Of a stretch of 64,000 bases of DNA, positions 48,213 through 56,855 are shown piece after piece; position 1 is the stretch's first letter, and the number at the start of each line of letters is the position of its first letter. A program made the position numbers and the translations under genes. This DNA is from Microbacterium sp. MYb62. Its GTDB lineage: Bacteria; Actinomycetota; Actinomycetes; Actinomycetales; Microbacteriaceae. The DNA lies in NCBI RefSeq assembly GCF_002979475.1, contig NZ_PCOY01000006.1, positions 112,683-176,682 of the forward strand, read 5' to 3'. A model generated the notes under the pieces. The model ran no database searches. It saw only the letters and a program-made list of their open reading frames with translations, and was not told the DNA's origin.

Positions 48213-49451
48213 ATGGATGCTCCCGGCAACATCTCGTGGGCGATCACCGCGACAGCGCTGGTCCTGCTCATGACGCCCGGCGTCGCCTTCTTCTACGGCG
48301 GTCTCGTCAAGGCGAAGAGCGTCGTCAGCATGATGATGATGAGCTTCGGCTCGATCGGCCTTGTCGCCGTGCTGTGGATTCTCTTCGGCTTCTCGATGAG
48401 CGCCGTCGACAGCCCGACCGCCTTCGCCGGCAATCCGTTCGCCGACTTCGGGCTCTCGAGCCTGGCAGCCGGTGAGGGATCGAACGTTGCCCTGCTCGGC
48501 GTGGCCTACGGTGCCACCTTCGCGATCATCACGATCGCGCTGATCTCCGGCGCGATCGCGGACCGCGCCAAGTTCGGCAGCTGGCTGATCTTCGCCGGTG
48601 TCTTCGCCACCGTCGGCTACTTCCCGGTCGCCGCGTGGGTCTGGGGCGGTGGCTGGATCATGAACCTCGGCACCACCCTGTTCGGCGAGGACAGCGGCAT
48701 CGGCGTGATCGACTACGCCGGCGGTACCGCGGTGCACATCAACGCCGGGGCCGCGGCTCTGGCCCTCGCGCTGGTCCTCGGCAAGCGCATCGGCTTCCAG
48801 AAGGGCATCCTGAAGCCGCACAACGTCCCGCTGACGCTCCTCGGCGCTGCGCTGCTCTGGTTCGGCTGGTTCGGCTTCAACGCCGGCGCCGAGTGGCTGG
48901 CCGAGGACATGGGGGGTGTGGGTCTCATCGGCATCAACACGCTCGGTGCGACGGCAGCGGCCATCCTCGGCTGGATCCTGGTCGAGAAGATCAAGGACGG
49001 CAAGCCCACCTCGGTCGGCGCCGCATCCGGTGCGGTGGCGGGCCTCGTCGCGATCACCCCGGCGTGCGCCAACCTGACGCCGGGCTGGGCACTGCTGCTC
49101 GGCGCACTCGCCGGTGTCGTGTGTGCACTCGCGATCGAGCTGAAGTTCCGTCTCGGCTTCGACGACTCGCTGGACGTGGTCGGCATCCACCTCGTCGGCG
49201 GCCTCATCGGAACGCTGTACCTCGGCTTCTTCGCCACCGAGACCGGCCTGTTCGTCGGCGGTGACGCCCGCCAGCTCGCCGTGCAGCTGATCGCCGCGCT
49301 CGGCGTGCTGATCTACTCCTTCGTCGTCGCGTTCATCATCGGCTTCGCGATCGAGAAGACGATCGGCTTCCGCATCACGAACGAGGACGAGATCGCCGGT
49401 GTCGACCAGGTCGTGCACGGCGAGGAGGGGTACGCACTCGCCGACGCGTGA
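48213..49451 (+). CDS. amtB: Ammonium transporter
   Basis: 412 residues, eleven membrane helices, no signal peptide beyond the first helix. Family segments: MTPGVAFFYGGLVKAKSVVSMMMMSF, GYFPVAAWVWGGGW, the pore His in DYAGGTAVHINAGAAALA (~residue 174) and the second in DVVGIHLVGGLIGTLY (~325). Imports ammonia/ammonium. The short cytoplasmic C-terminus is the PII-contact region. GAGG before the ATG. No glnK follows; the next gene is PemK-like. Confidence 0.95.
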   Translation: MDAPGNISWAITATALVLLMTPGVAFFYGGLVKAKSVVSMMMMSFGSIGLVAVLWILFGFSMSAVDSPTAFAGNPFADFGLSSLAAGEGSNVALLGVAYGATFAIITIALISGAIADRAKFGSWLIFAGVFATVGYFPVAAWVWGGGWIMNLGTTLFGEDSGIGVIDYAGGTAVHINAGAAALALALVLGKRIGFQKGILKPHNVPLTLLGAALLWFGWFGFNAGAEWLAEDMGGVGLIGINTLGATAAAILGWILVEKIKDGKPTSVGAASGAVAGLVAITPACANLTPGWALLLGALAGVVCALAIELKFRLGFDDSLDVVGIHLVGGLIGTLYLGFFATETGLFVGGDARQLAVQLIAALGVLIYSFVVAFIIGFAIEKTIGFRITNEDEIAGVDQVVHGEEGYALADA

Positions 49452-49459
49452 TCTGCGGT

Positions 49460-49465
49460 TAGGGT
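49460..49465 (+). promoter_or_regulatory. -10 element TAGGGT, near-leaderless start of the PemK-like gene
   Basis: TAGGGT ends 6 nt before the GTG at 49472, in the 20-bp gap after amtB. Confidence 0.45.
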
Positions 49466-49471
49466 GACCGT

Positions 49472-50053
49472 GTGAGCAAGACCAACGGCATCCTGACAGC
49501 ACTCGCGGAGATCCTGCTCAAGGCAGTGGGCTCCGGCCGGGCGTCTCGGACATCAGATCCGAGACGCCCGGACGCGCGTCTGCGGCCTTCGCAGGAGCGC
49601 TCGGCCCCGGCGGAGGGATCGGATCGCGGTCGCACGCGGGGCACCGAGACCGTCCGCATCGCTCCGGAGCGCATCACCGATCTGCAGGTCGCCTATGCGC
49701 CGCAGCGGGACGGGGCTCCGGATGCCGGGGAGATCGTCTGGACCTGGGTGCCGTACGAGGAGGACGACGGGCGGGGCAAAGACCGCCCTGTGCTCGTCAT
49801 CGGCCGGGAATCCGCAGACCGCGTGTTCGCGGTGCGCATGACGAGCAAGCCCCACGACGGCGAGCGAGACTACCTCTCGATCGGCACCGGAGCCTGGGAC
49901 TCGCAGGGACGCGAGTCCTGGGTCGATATCGAACAGCTGTACAGCGTGCACGAACGAGGGCTGCGGCGCGAGGCCGCAGTCCTGGATCGCACACGCTACG
50001 ACCGGGTCGGAGCCGCTCTCACGCGGCGCTACGGGTGGTCCGTCGCGGGCTGA
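49472..50053 (+). CDS. PemK/MazF-family protein
   Basis: 193 residues. The first ~75 are basic and probably disordered. From residue ~85 the PemK/MazF-like barrel is visible: GEIVWTWVPYEEDDGRGKDRPVLVIGR, and a later segment DYLSIGTGAWDSQGRESWVDIEQLY. MazF toxins are mRNA endonucleases. No antitoxin gene is adjacent, so it may be a solitary family member with another role. Its last 35 bp overlap the convergent DUF1611 gene. Confidence 0.8.
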   Translation: MSKTNGILTALAEILLKAVGSGRASRTSDPRRPDARLRPSQERSAPAEGSDRGRTRGTETVRIAPERITDLQVAYAPQRDGAPDAGEIVWTWVPYEEDDGRGKDRPVLVIGRESADRVFAVRMTSKPHDGERDYLSIGTGAWDSQGRESWVDIEQLYSVHERGLRREAAVLDRTRYDRVGAALTRRYGWSVAG

Positions 50054-51176
50054 GCGTCGGGAACGCCTGCAGCACCATCTCCACCAGCTCGCTCAGCGGT
50101 CGGGTCAGCGGATCCGTGGCGGGGAGTCCGGTGTCGAGCTCGATCTCGTCGATGGCTGCGGTGAGCTGCGCCGTCGTGAGGTTCTCGTGGTTCACCGTGA
50201 CGCCGATGACCTTCGTGTCCGCGAACGCCTCGATCAGCGTGATCTCACTCGTGACCGTCGGCATCGCGACCATGGGGAAATCGCCGAGGACCTTGCGGCC
50301 GGGGGCATGCTGCACGATGACGCCCGCGGGCTGACTGCCGCGGAGGATGTGAGCCGAGGTGATGTACGCGGGGTGGCTGAGTGCGCCCTGACCTTCCACG
50401 ATGATCACGTCGGGATCCTCGCCCTCGAACGCTGCGACGACCTGATTCTCGACCTCGCCCGAGCAGAACTGCGGGACGAGGGCGTCGAGCGCCACGCCGT
50501 AGCGCCCGCCCTGGATGATCGTGGTCTGACCGGTACCGACCATGACGGCATGGATACCCTGCTCGTTGAGCGCCCGCACGAGGATCGTCGCCGTGGTGCG
50601 CTTGCCGATCGCCCCATCGGTCCCGAGGATCGTGATGCGGGGGCAGGTCACATCGAAGATGCGCCCCGAGAACAGGTGGAGATCCTTCTTCTCGCGCGGG
50701 CGACGGATATCGGTGATGGTGACCTGTGCGAGGAGCGCCGCTGCGACGAACTCGGCATCATCGGTGAGGAACTCGTGCAGCCCGTTGATGATGTGCATGC
50801 CCCGAGCGATGCCGTCCAGCAGCACGGTGCGCTGGTCGGCGGAGAGCAGGCCGTCCGCCGGGGCGACTCCGCAGATCAGGTAGTCCGGCACGTGACCCGC
50901 GTGGGCGATGGCCGTGGGCAGTCCGGCGAGGATCGGGATGTCGTTCGCGACGCCGTCCAGGAGCATTCCGGCATCGGCGCCCGCATGCGTGCTGTCGATG
51001 ACGCTGAGGATCTCGTACTTCTCGGAGTGCCGGACCAGACCGTTCGCGGTCTTGCCGTCCTGCTCGCCGAACTGGCCCTCGCAGTAGACGATCGCCGTCG
51101 TCCCCGTCGGGAGAGCGATAGGAGTCGCCCACGCGTGCGCGGGGTCGATGAAAGGGGGAACTGACGGGGTGGGCAT
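50019..51176 (-). CDS. DUF1611/DgcN-type P-loop protein
   Basis: 385 residues from the ATG at 51176 with a GAGGAG site. N-terminal Rossmann-like part (TAIVYCEGQFGEQDGKTANGLVRHSEKYEILSVIDSTHAG) and a P-loop part with ITILGTDGAIGKRTTATIL and DVIIVEGQGALSHPAY. These match DUF1611 (DgcN) proteins, recently linked to D-glutamate catabolism through N-acetyl-D-glutamate. Its usual partner DgcA is not adjacent. Use of D-glutamate here is inference from the family. A hairpin lies in its upstream gap. Confidence 0.72.
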   Translation of the reverse strand: MPTPSVPPFIDPAHAWATPIALPTGTTAIVYCEGQFGEQDGKTANGLVRHSEKYEILSVIDSTHAGADAGMLLDGVANDIPILAGLPTAIAHAGHVPDYLICGVAPADGLLSADQRTVLLDGIARGMHIINGLHEFLTDDAEFVAAALLAQVTITDIRRPREKKDLHLFSGRIFDVTCPRITILGTDGAIGKRTTATILVRALNEQGIHAVMVGTGQTTIIQGGRYGVALDALVPQFCSGEVENQVVAAFEGEDPDVIIVEGQGALSHPAYITSAHILRGSQPAGVIVQHAPGRKVLGDFPMVAMPTVTSEITLIEAFADTKVIGVTVNHENLTTAQLTAAIDEIELDTGLPATDPLTRPLSELVEMVLQAFPTLSPRRTTRSAA

Positions 51177-51259
51177 GATGCTCCTCGGGCTCACACAGAG
51201 GAGGCGACGGAGAACGAAATGACCGATGCGGCCCGTTGGTCGACGAGAAGTCTTCCCTG

Positions 51260-51280
51260 ATGCCGGCAAGATACCGGCAT
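51260..51280. promoter_or_regulatory. Inverted repeat in the DUF1611/SPW divergent region
   Basis: ATGCCGG and CCGGCAT flank 7 bp (CAAGATA). It lies in a 281-bp gap without other genes between divergent promoters, so an operator is more likely than a terminator. Confidence 0.4.
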
Positions 51281-51457
51281 GTTCACCGTAGCAGTGCTGT
51301 CTGAGACCCGGCCGCGAGTGCGCGTCAGGTCGGGGTCGGCTTCGCGGGCGTGCCGAACAGGACCGGTGCGAACCGTTCCGGTGCGGGGCAATCCGATCCG
51401 GCGCGGGCTTCGAACCAGTGGTGAGTCGCGCACAGCGGCGCCACACAAGGAGGAATC

Positions 51458-51844
51458 ATGCGTTTCATCCCCACCAAGGTCCACGGAGCCCTCGACTACA
51501 TCGTCGGCATCGCGTTGATCGCCGCACCCTGGCTGTTCGGTTTCGCGAACGTGGGCGGAGCAGCAGTCATCATCCCGATCGTCCTCGGCGTCGGCCTCAT
51601 CGTCTACAGCCTGTTCACGAAGTACGAATGGGGCCCCTTCGGATTCATCCCGATGCCCGTCCATCTGGTGTTCGACATCGTCGCCAGCCTCTTCCTCGCG
51701 CTCTCTCCGTGGATCTTCGGCTTCGCGGGGGAAGCGCTCAACGTGTGGCTTCCGCACGTCGTCGTCGGTATCGCCGTGATCCTCGTCGTGCTGTTCTCGC
51801 AGCCGCAGCCGGCGACCACGAGGGCTCGGGCAGCCACCGCCTGA
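51458..51844 (+). CDS. SPW repeat membrane protein
   Basis: 128 residues, four membrane helices in two similar halves. Each half starts with a HGALDYIVGIALIAAPWLFGFA-like or HLVFDIVASLFLALSPWIFGFA-like unit, the PW of the SPW repeat. An AGGAGG site precedes the ATG. Function unknown. Confidence 0.82.
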   Translation: MRFIPTKVHGALDYIVGIALIAAPWLFGFANVGGAAVIIPIVLGVGLIVYSLFTKYEWGPFGFIPMPVHLVFDIVASLFLALSPWIFGFAGEALNVWLPHVVVGIAVILVVLFSQPQPATTRARAATA

Positions 51845-51858
51845 TCTCTCCCGATACG

Positions 51859-51902
51859 CGGTGCCGGGCGACTGGACTTCCCGAAGCAGTCGCCCGGCAC
51901 CG
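51859..51902. terminator. Bidirectional hairpin between the SPW and GIY-YIG-type genes
   Basis: A perfect 16-bp stem (51859-51874 with 51887-51902) with a 12-nt loop, between convergent genes. Confidence 0.8.
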
Positions 51903-51907
51903 TCGTG

Positions 51908-52357
51908 TCAACGCCCCGATGTCGAGTGCTCGAACCCCCGCAGCGCCTCGCTCAACCACCGCCCGTACAGCGGCCACGGCTCGCCTCGCCGGCGGAGGGC
52001 GATGACGTGTGATCGCAGCTCGTCCGTGAATGTGAACCACTCTCCGCCCTCGCGGATCGAGGCGAAATCGCTATGTCGCTGCTGTTCGAGCGGGCGGCCG
52101 CCGCGCTCGAACGCGAGGAGCTCGTCGTGTCTGATGCTCGCCAGGCGCTGTCGCGGACGCCGACTGGTGCCGATCTTCACGCGGCGACCGAATCGGATGT
52201 AGTAGACGACGTCGACGCGGGGGAGGGGGAGGTCGGGATCGGGGGCGTCGCCGTAGCGCCATTCACAGGAGGCGCAACACCACGCGCCGTCTCTGCGGAT
52301 TCCCCGAGCGCCACCGCAGAGGGCGCAGGGGCCGGGGAGTGCATGTTCGGTCGACAC
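51908..52357 (-). CDS. Zinc-ribbon plus GIY-YIG-like (MUG113/T5orf172-type) protein
   Basis: 149 residues. An N-terminal CALCGGARG...CCASCEWRYGD gives four cysteines for a zinc ribbon. A GIY-YIG-superfamily core follows: VYYIRFGRRVKIGTSRRPRQRLASI (the GIY and YIG-like strands plus helix) and EQQRHSDFASIREGGEWFTF with the catalytic Glu region. Possibly a small nuclease or nucleic-acid binding protein; activity unproven. Confidence 0.7.
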   Translation of the reverse strand: MSTEHALPGPCALCGGARGIRRDGAWCCASCEWRYGDAPDPDLPLPRVDVVYYIRFGRRVKIGTSRRPRQRLASIRHDELLAFERGGRPLEQQRHSDFASIREGGEWFTFTDELRSHVIALRRRGEPWPLYGRWLSEALRGFEHSTSGR

Positions 52358-52449
52358 CGTGGCAGGCTACGCGCCCCCTCGGGCACGGCACCTCTTCTGC
52401 CGGGCGCGCGACGCGCATAGTGTCGACACGGAGGGCGAAGGGAACGGTG

Positions 52450-53544
52450 ATGACGACGATACGGCGGGTGCTCCGGGTATCGGCCGCTCTGTGCGTCGTA
52501 GCGATCGCTCTCGTCGCGTGCACTCCGACGTCTCCCGCGTCGCCCTCTCGGACGCTCTCCGCGGAGCACGGCAGCCTCTCCCCAGAGCGCAGGACGACGA
52601 TCGCGGAGGGCGTGGACGCCCCGTGGTCGATCGCCTTCTCCGGTGGCGCAGCGTTGATCAGTGAGCGCGACACCGCCCGCATCGTCGAGGTGTCGGACGA
52701 GGGCACGCTGCGTGAGGTCGGCGTGATCGGCGGTGTGGAGCCACGCGGAGAGGGCGGCCTGCTCGGCATCGCTGTTCACGAGGGCTACCTGTACGCGTAT
52801 TCGACGACCGCCGAGGGGAACAGGGTGCAACGCTTCGCGCTGTCGGGGTCGCCCGGTTCGATGGAGATAAGTGGACCCGAGACGATCCTCTCCGGTCTCC
52901 CGGCCGCCGGGAACCACAACGGCGGCCGCATCGCGTTCGGTCCCGACGGAATGCTCTATGTGACGGTCGGCGACGCCGGCGATCGTGAGGGAGCGCAGGA
53001 TGTCGGGTCGCTCGCGGGGAAGATCCTCCGCATCACACCGGACGGGAGAGTGCCGGAGGACAACCCCTTCGAGGGGTCGCCCGTCTTCAGCCTGGGCCAC
53101 CGCAACCCGCAGGGCCTCGCGTGGGATGAAGACGGCACGATGTACGCGAGCGAGTTCGGTCAGGACACCTGGGACGAGCTGAACGTGATCGAGCCCGGTG
53201 GCAACTACGGATGGCCGGCGGTGGAGGGCATCGCCCAACGGGACGACTTCATCGATCCGGTTCAGCAGTGGGCGCCGGACATCGCGAGCCCGAGTGGCAT
53301 CGCCATCGCGTCGGGATCGATCTTCATCGCGAACCTCCGCGGAGAGCGGCTCCGGGAGGTGCCGCTCTCCGATCTCCGGGTCTCGGGCGAGTACTTCGCA
53401 GAAGACGCGGCCGACTCGCTCGGGAGGCTTCGCGACGTCGTGGTCGCTCCGGACGGGGCGCTCTGGATCCTCACGAACAACACGGACGGGCGGGGAAACC
53501 CTCGGGAGGGTGACGACCGCGTCGTGCGCATCCCGATCGGGTAG
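52450..53544 (+). CDS. PQQ-dependent sugar dehydrogenase-like lipoprotein
   Basis: 364 residues from the ATG at 52450 (a GTG directly before it is possible). The signal peptide ends in the lipobox LVAC (Cys24). A six-bladed soluble glucose/sorbosone dehydrogenase fold follows: APWSIAF, GGLLGIAVH, NHNGGRIAFGPDGMLYVTVGD, LGHRNPQGLAWD and GNYGWP. Expected to oxidise an aldose at the cell surface with PQQ and Ca2+. No PQQ synthesis genes are here. Confidence 0.88.
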   Translation: MTTIRRVLRVSAALCVVAIALVACTPTSPASPSRTLSAEHGSLSPERRTTIAEGVDAPWSIAFSGGAALISERDTARIVEVSDEGTLREVGVIGGVEPRGEGGLLGIAVHEGYLYAYSTTAEGNRVQRFALSGSPGSMEISGPETILSGLPAAGNHNGGRIAFGPDGMLYVTVGDAGDREGAQDVGSLAGKILRITPDGRVPEDNPFEGSPVFSLGHRNPQGLAWDEDGTMYASEFGQDTWDELNVIEPGGNYGWPAVEGIAQRDDFIDPVQQWAPDIASPSGIAIASGSIFIANLRGERLREVPLSDLRVSGEYFAEDAADSLGRLRDVVVAPDGALWILTNNTDGRGNPREGDDRVVRIPIG

Positions 53545-53566
53545 CGCGACGACGGGCCGGGCATGT

Positions 53567-54448
53567 TCACGCCTCGGGAATCTCGCGTCCGAACGCCTCG
53601 AGCGTGATCGCCTCGGGCTCGGGCCCGCCGCGCACGCCCATGTCCAGGGCGTCGATGCGGCCGATCTCGTCGGCGCTGAGTTCGAAGTCGAAGACATCGA
53701 AGTTCTCCGCGATGCGAGCAGGCGTGACCGACTTCGGGATGGCCTGCACCCCGTTCTGGATGTGCCAGCGCAGCATCACCTGCGCGGCCGTCTTGCCGTG
53801 TGCCTCGGCGATCGCAAGGATCACAGGGTCGTTGAACGTGCTCCGGGAGTCGTCGCCCCGGTAGGACGTGATGCCGCCGATCGGCGACCAGGCCTGGGTC
53901 GCGATCCCGTGTTCGCTGCCGAAACGCTGCAGCGGCTTCTGCGAGAAATACGGATGCACCTCGATCTGGTTCACGGCCGGCACGACGGTGGTCTCCGACA
54001 GCAGGCGCTCGAGGTGGGGCACCATGAAGTTGCTCACACCGATCGCACGCACCTTCCCATCTGCGAGCAGGGCTTCCAGCGCCCGGTACGCGGCGACGGT
54101 GCGATCGAACTCGCTCGGCAGTGCCTGATGCAGGATGAAGAGGTCGATGACATCGACCTGCAGCTTGCGGATGCTCTTCTCCCAGGCGTGGAGTGTCTCG
54201 TCGTATCCGTAGTCGGAGATCCAGACCTTCGTCTCGAGGAACACCTCGTCACGGGGAAGACCGGATGCACGGAGGGCATCGCCGACGCCCCGCTCGTTCC
54301 CGTAGGCGGCGGCGGTGTCGATGAGTCGGTATCCGACGTCGAGCGCCGCTCCGACGGCCTCCGCGGTCTCGGTAGGGGGAGTCTGGAAGACGCCGAAGCC
54401 CAGCGCGGGCATCTCGACGCCGTTGTTCAGGGTGAGGTGAGTGGTCAT
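53567..54448 (-). CDS. Aldo/keto reductase (2,5-diketogluconate-reductase type)
   Basis: 293 residues. NADPH-dependent TIM-barrel reductase: LNNGVEMPALGFGVFQ, the catalytic Asp and Tyr in DTAAAYGNERGVGDAL, Lys in VFLETKVWI, NQIEVHPYF, and IPKSVTPARIAENFDVFDF for the cofactor. Reduces a carbonyl; substrate unknown. The orientation is convergent with the sugar dehydrogenase gene. Confidence 0.92.
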   Translation of the reverse strand: MTTHLTLNNGVEMPALGFGVFQTPPTETAEAVGAALDVGYRLIDTAAAYGNERGVGDALRASGLPRDEVFLETKVWISDYGYDETLHAWEKSIRKLQVDVIDLFILHQALPSEFDRTVAAYRALEALLADGKVRAIGVSNFMVPHLERLLSETTVVPAVNQIEVHPYFSQKPLQRFGSEHGIATQAWSPIGGITSYRGDDSRSTFNDPVILAIAEAHGKTAAQVMLRWHIQNGVQAIPKSVTPARIAENFDVFDFELSADEIGRIDALDMGVRGGPEPEAITLEAFGREIPEA

Positions 54449-54499
54449 GCTTCGACGCTAGGCCTGTTCGTCCAGGCGAGGGAGGGACTGGCAGTACTC

Positions 54500-54534
54500 C
54501 GATGGCCCCGCACCGCGTCGGCGCGGGGCCATCG
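54500..54534 (-). terminator. Terminator after the symporter operon
   Basis: A 12-bp stem (54500-54511 with 54523-54534) with an 11-nt loop begins 4 bp past the stop of the 43-residue gene on the minus strand. Confidence 0.75.
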
Positions 54535-54538
54535 AAGA

Positions 54539-54670
54539 TCAGATGATGTCGCGCCCTTCGCGCTTCGCCTCCTTGGCATCCTTCACGAAAGCGCGAATCA
54601 CGACGGCGAGCACACCGACGACGATGATCGGCCACACCAGCACGTACGCGGTCAGCAACACGGTCTCCAT
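54539..54670 (-). CDS. 43-residue small transporter subunit
   Basis: One membrane helix (LLTAYVLVWPIIVVGVLAVVI) followed by a charged tail RAFVKDAKEAKREGRDII. Its ATG overlaps the symporter stop by one base (TGATG), so the two are translationally coupled. Small one-helix partners of this kind accompany sodium:solute symporters in many actinobacteria, as companions of unclear function. Confidence 0.8.
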   Translation of the reverse strand: METVLLTAYVLVWPIIVVGVLAVVIRAFVKDAKEAKREGRDII

Positions 54671-56361
54671 CAGGCTTCCTTCCCGGCGAGCGTGGCGTCG
54701 CCCTTCGTGTCGGCGCTTCGTGCGACATCCGCGTTGTCGAAGCTGCCGGTGCGTTCCTTGATCAGGTCGAAATCGAATCTCCTCGTCCTGTTCATCATCG
54801 TGAGAGCGACGCAGACGATCGTGCTCACCGCATAGGCGACCAGCGACCCCGACAGCACCGGGTATTGGTGGAGGAAGCCGATCGCGAACGGGGCCGACAC
54901 CAGGGTGGCGAGCGTTCCGACCACGAGTGCCACCCGCAGGCCGAAGAAGCCGAACGACATCAGGGCCAGGACCACTCCGATCCCGACCACCGAGAGGACG
55001 TCGCTCACGAGCCCCCACCCGCCGGAGAGCGGGATCCACTCGAAGCGCACGGGCAGGAAAGCGGCGAGGGCGGCGATCACGGCGATGCTGAACGCGGAGT
55101 TGGTGACGCGATCCCAGTAGAAACTCGCGATGACGGGGAAGACGAGCGCTCCCCACAGCGCGCCGACGAAGACCAGCAGGTCGAGGATGTTGAACTGCAT
55201 CGACGCGAAGCCGAGCGCCGCAGCGGTCGCGCCGATCATGGTGAGTCTGCCGACGAGCAGCATCGTCTTCGGGTTCGCGTTCTTCTTGCCCGCGATGTTC
55301 TGCCCGTAGATGTCGGCCATCATTATCGACGACAGAGCCGTCATGTCGGCATCAGCGGTGGAGGACAGCGAACCGATGATCATGACGAAGAACACGCAGA
55401 TCAACAGCGGCGGCAGGTAGGTCGAAGCCATCTGCGGAATCAGGTTGTTGACGTCACCGTCGACCGGCTGGATCCCCGCGTACAGGGCGAGCACCCCGAG
55501 CATGCCGATGCCGATGATCGACGCGCCGTATCCGAAGGTCGCTGTCACGAAGGTCTTCTTGATCAGATCCTCGCGCACGGCGAACAGTCGCTGTGCGATG
55601 GTCTGGTTGCCGATGGCGTAGGCGAGCACGGCCGCGATGTAGGGCGCGCCCTGGTTGAAGAACGCATCGGACGAGAAGAAGTCGCCCTGCTGAGGGGTGA
55701 GGTTCGAGGCGCCGGTGACGAACAGCTCGGGCCCGCCCGCGGCGAAGAAGATCACCGGGACGATGATCGCGACGGCACCCAGCATCGCGATGACCTGCGC
55801 GAAGTCGGTGAGCACGGAGGCTCGGAAGCCGGACCACAGCGTGTAGGCGAGCACGCCGATCGCGATGGCGACGATGCCCTGCGTGAAGGTGAACGGCGAC
55901 AGCATCGCGACCAGCGCGCCTCCGGCGATCAGATTCGAGGTGAGGCTGATCAGGCTGCCGAGCACGTTGGAGCCGGCGAGCATGAGCTGGCTCGAACGTC
56001 CGTGGCGCGCGAACATCACCTCGGCGATGGTGTGCGCGTGAGGCGCGACCTTGCGGATACGTCGCCCGAACGGGTAGATGAGCAGGATCATCAGGGCGCC
56101 CCAGAGACCGTAGTGGATGGGGCCGGAGATGCCGTAGGTGTATCCGGATGTCGCAGAGGCGTACATCGAGGATGCCCAGATCCAGGTGGCTGTCATCGAA
56201 GCGGCGGAGATGCCGAATCCGATCTTGCCGCCACCGGTCATGTACCCGTCGGCGTTCTCCTTCCTCCGGGAGATGCGGATGGACATGTAGAGGCTGCCGC
56301 CGAAGAACAGCAGCATGAGCAGGACCACGACCGGTCCTGACAGTGTGGGGAGGACTTCCAC
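54670..56361 (-). CDS. Sodium:solute symporter (SSS family)
   Basis: 563 residues from the GTG at 56361. About 13 membrane helices; the first begins PVVVLLMLLFFGGSLYMS. SSS features: YMTGGGKIGFGISAASMTATWIWASSMYASA, HAHTIAEVMFARHG, and SSTADADMTALSSIMMADIYGQN in the sodium-site helix. Substrate not inferable. Cotranslated with the 43-residue partner. Confidence 0.85.
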   Translation of the reverse strand: MEVLPTLSGPVVVLLMLLFFGGSLYMSIRISRRKENADGYMTGGGKIGFGISAASMTATWIWASSMYASATSGYTYGISGPIHYGLWGALMILLIYPFGRRIRKVAPHAHTIAEVMFARHGRSSQLMLAGSNVLGSLISLTSNLIAGGALVAMLSPFTFTQGIVAIAIGVLAYTLWSGFRASVLTDFAQVIAMLGAVAIIVPVIFFAAGGPELFVTGASNLTPQQGDFFSSDAFFNQGAPYIAAVLAYAIGNQTIAQRLFAVREDLIKKTFVTATFGYGASIIGIGMLGVLALYAGIQPVDGDVNNLIPQMASTYLPPLLICVFFVMIIGSLSSTADADMTALSSIMMADIYGQNIAGKKNANPKTMLLVGRLTMIGATAAALGFASMQFNILDLLVFVGALWGALVFPVIASFYWDRVTNSAFSIAVIAALAAFLPVRFEWIPLSGGWGLVSDVLSVVGIGVVLALMSFGFFGLRVALVVGTLATLVSAPFAIGFLHQYPVLSGSLVAYAVSTIVCVALTMMNRTRRFDFDLIKERTGSFDNADVARSADTKGDATLAGKEA

Positions 56362-56755
56362 TTGGTACTCGCTTTCTCGTCTTGATGCGGCGATGCCGCC
56401 TGTCGATGGAGAAGGAGTCCCGCTAAGTGGGGGAGTAGTGCGTCGTCTGTTGTTGGGGGTTCTGAGGACTGCGGAGAACGGTCGACATGGCGAGAATGAA
56501 CCTGGACCACTGAGGCGCATCACAGCACACAGACGAGTAGCCCGGGGTGCGGCTCCTTTCGGGGACGTCCGTTTCCGGGCGCACCGAACGTCGGTGCATC
56601 CTCGAACGGGATTCGGTGATCGCGTGGCGCGCCGGCGGGCGGTTGACGCGAGAGATCACGGCGGACCGGTGATCGTCACTCATGGAAGATGAGCGCCTTC
56701 TCGACCATAGCAAGTTCCCAGGAAAGCCGCCGGGGGCGTTGCGATGAAACAGAAA
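56362..56755. other. Gene-free region upstream of the symporter
   Basis: About 400 bp that should hold the symporter promoter on the minus strand. No credible gene is seen; the open frames are random. No repeated operator was recognised. Confidence 0.5.
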
Positions 56756-56777
56756 AGCCCCCGGATGACCGGGGGCT
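56756..56777 (-). terminator. Former tRNA-Val terminator
   Basis: A 9-bp stem (56756-56764 with 56769-56777) with an ATGA loop is followed on the minus strand by TTTTCT. It ended the original tRNA transcript and is now separated from the promoter by the element. Confidence 0.8.
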
Positions 56778-56780
56778 GTG

Positions 56781-56828
56781 TGGTGGGCGATACCGGACTC
56801 GAACCGATGACCTCTTCCGTGTGAAGGA
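56781..56828 (-). pseudogene. 3' half of a tRNA-Val(CAC) gene, left attachment site
   Basis: On the minus strand it starts in the anticodon loop (TTCACAC, anticodon CAC), continues with the 3' anticodon strand GGAAG, a T arm with GGTTCGAGTCC, the acceptor strand ATCGCCC, discriminator A and encoded CCA at 56781. The 5' half is missing: beyond 56828 the sequence no longer pairs. This is what remains when an element that carries its own tRNA 3' end inserts into the gene. The whole tRNA should lie beyond the integrase, outside the window. Confidence 0.85.
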
Positions 56829-56831
56829 CTC

Positions 56832-56855
56832 GGAACCTGCTGTGCAGCGGGTTCC
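56832..56855. repeat. Near-perfect inverted repeat next to attL
   Basis: Arms GGAACCTGCTG and CAGCGGGTTCC (one T/G difference) around TG. It starts 4 bp inside the element. It may be an integrase or excisionase binding site. Confidence 0.6.
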
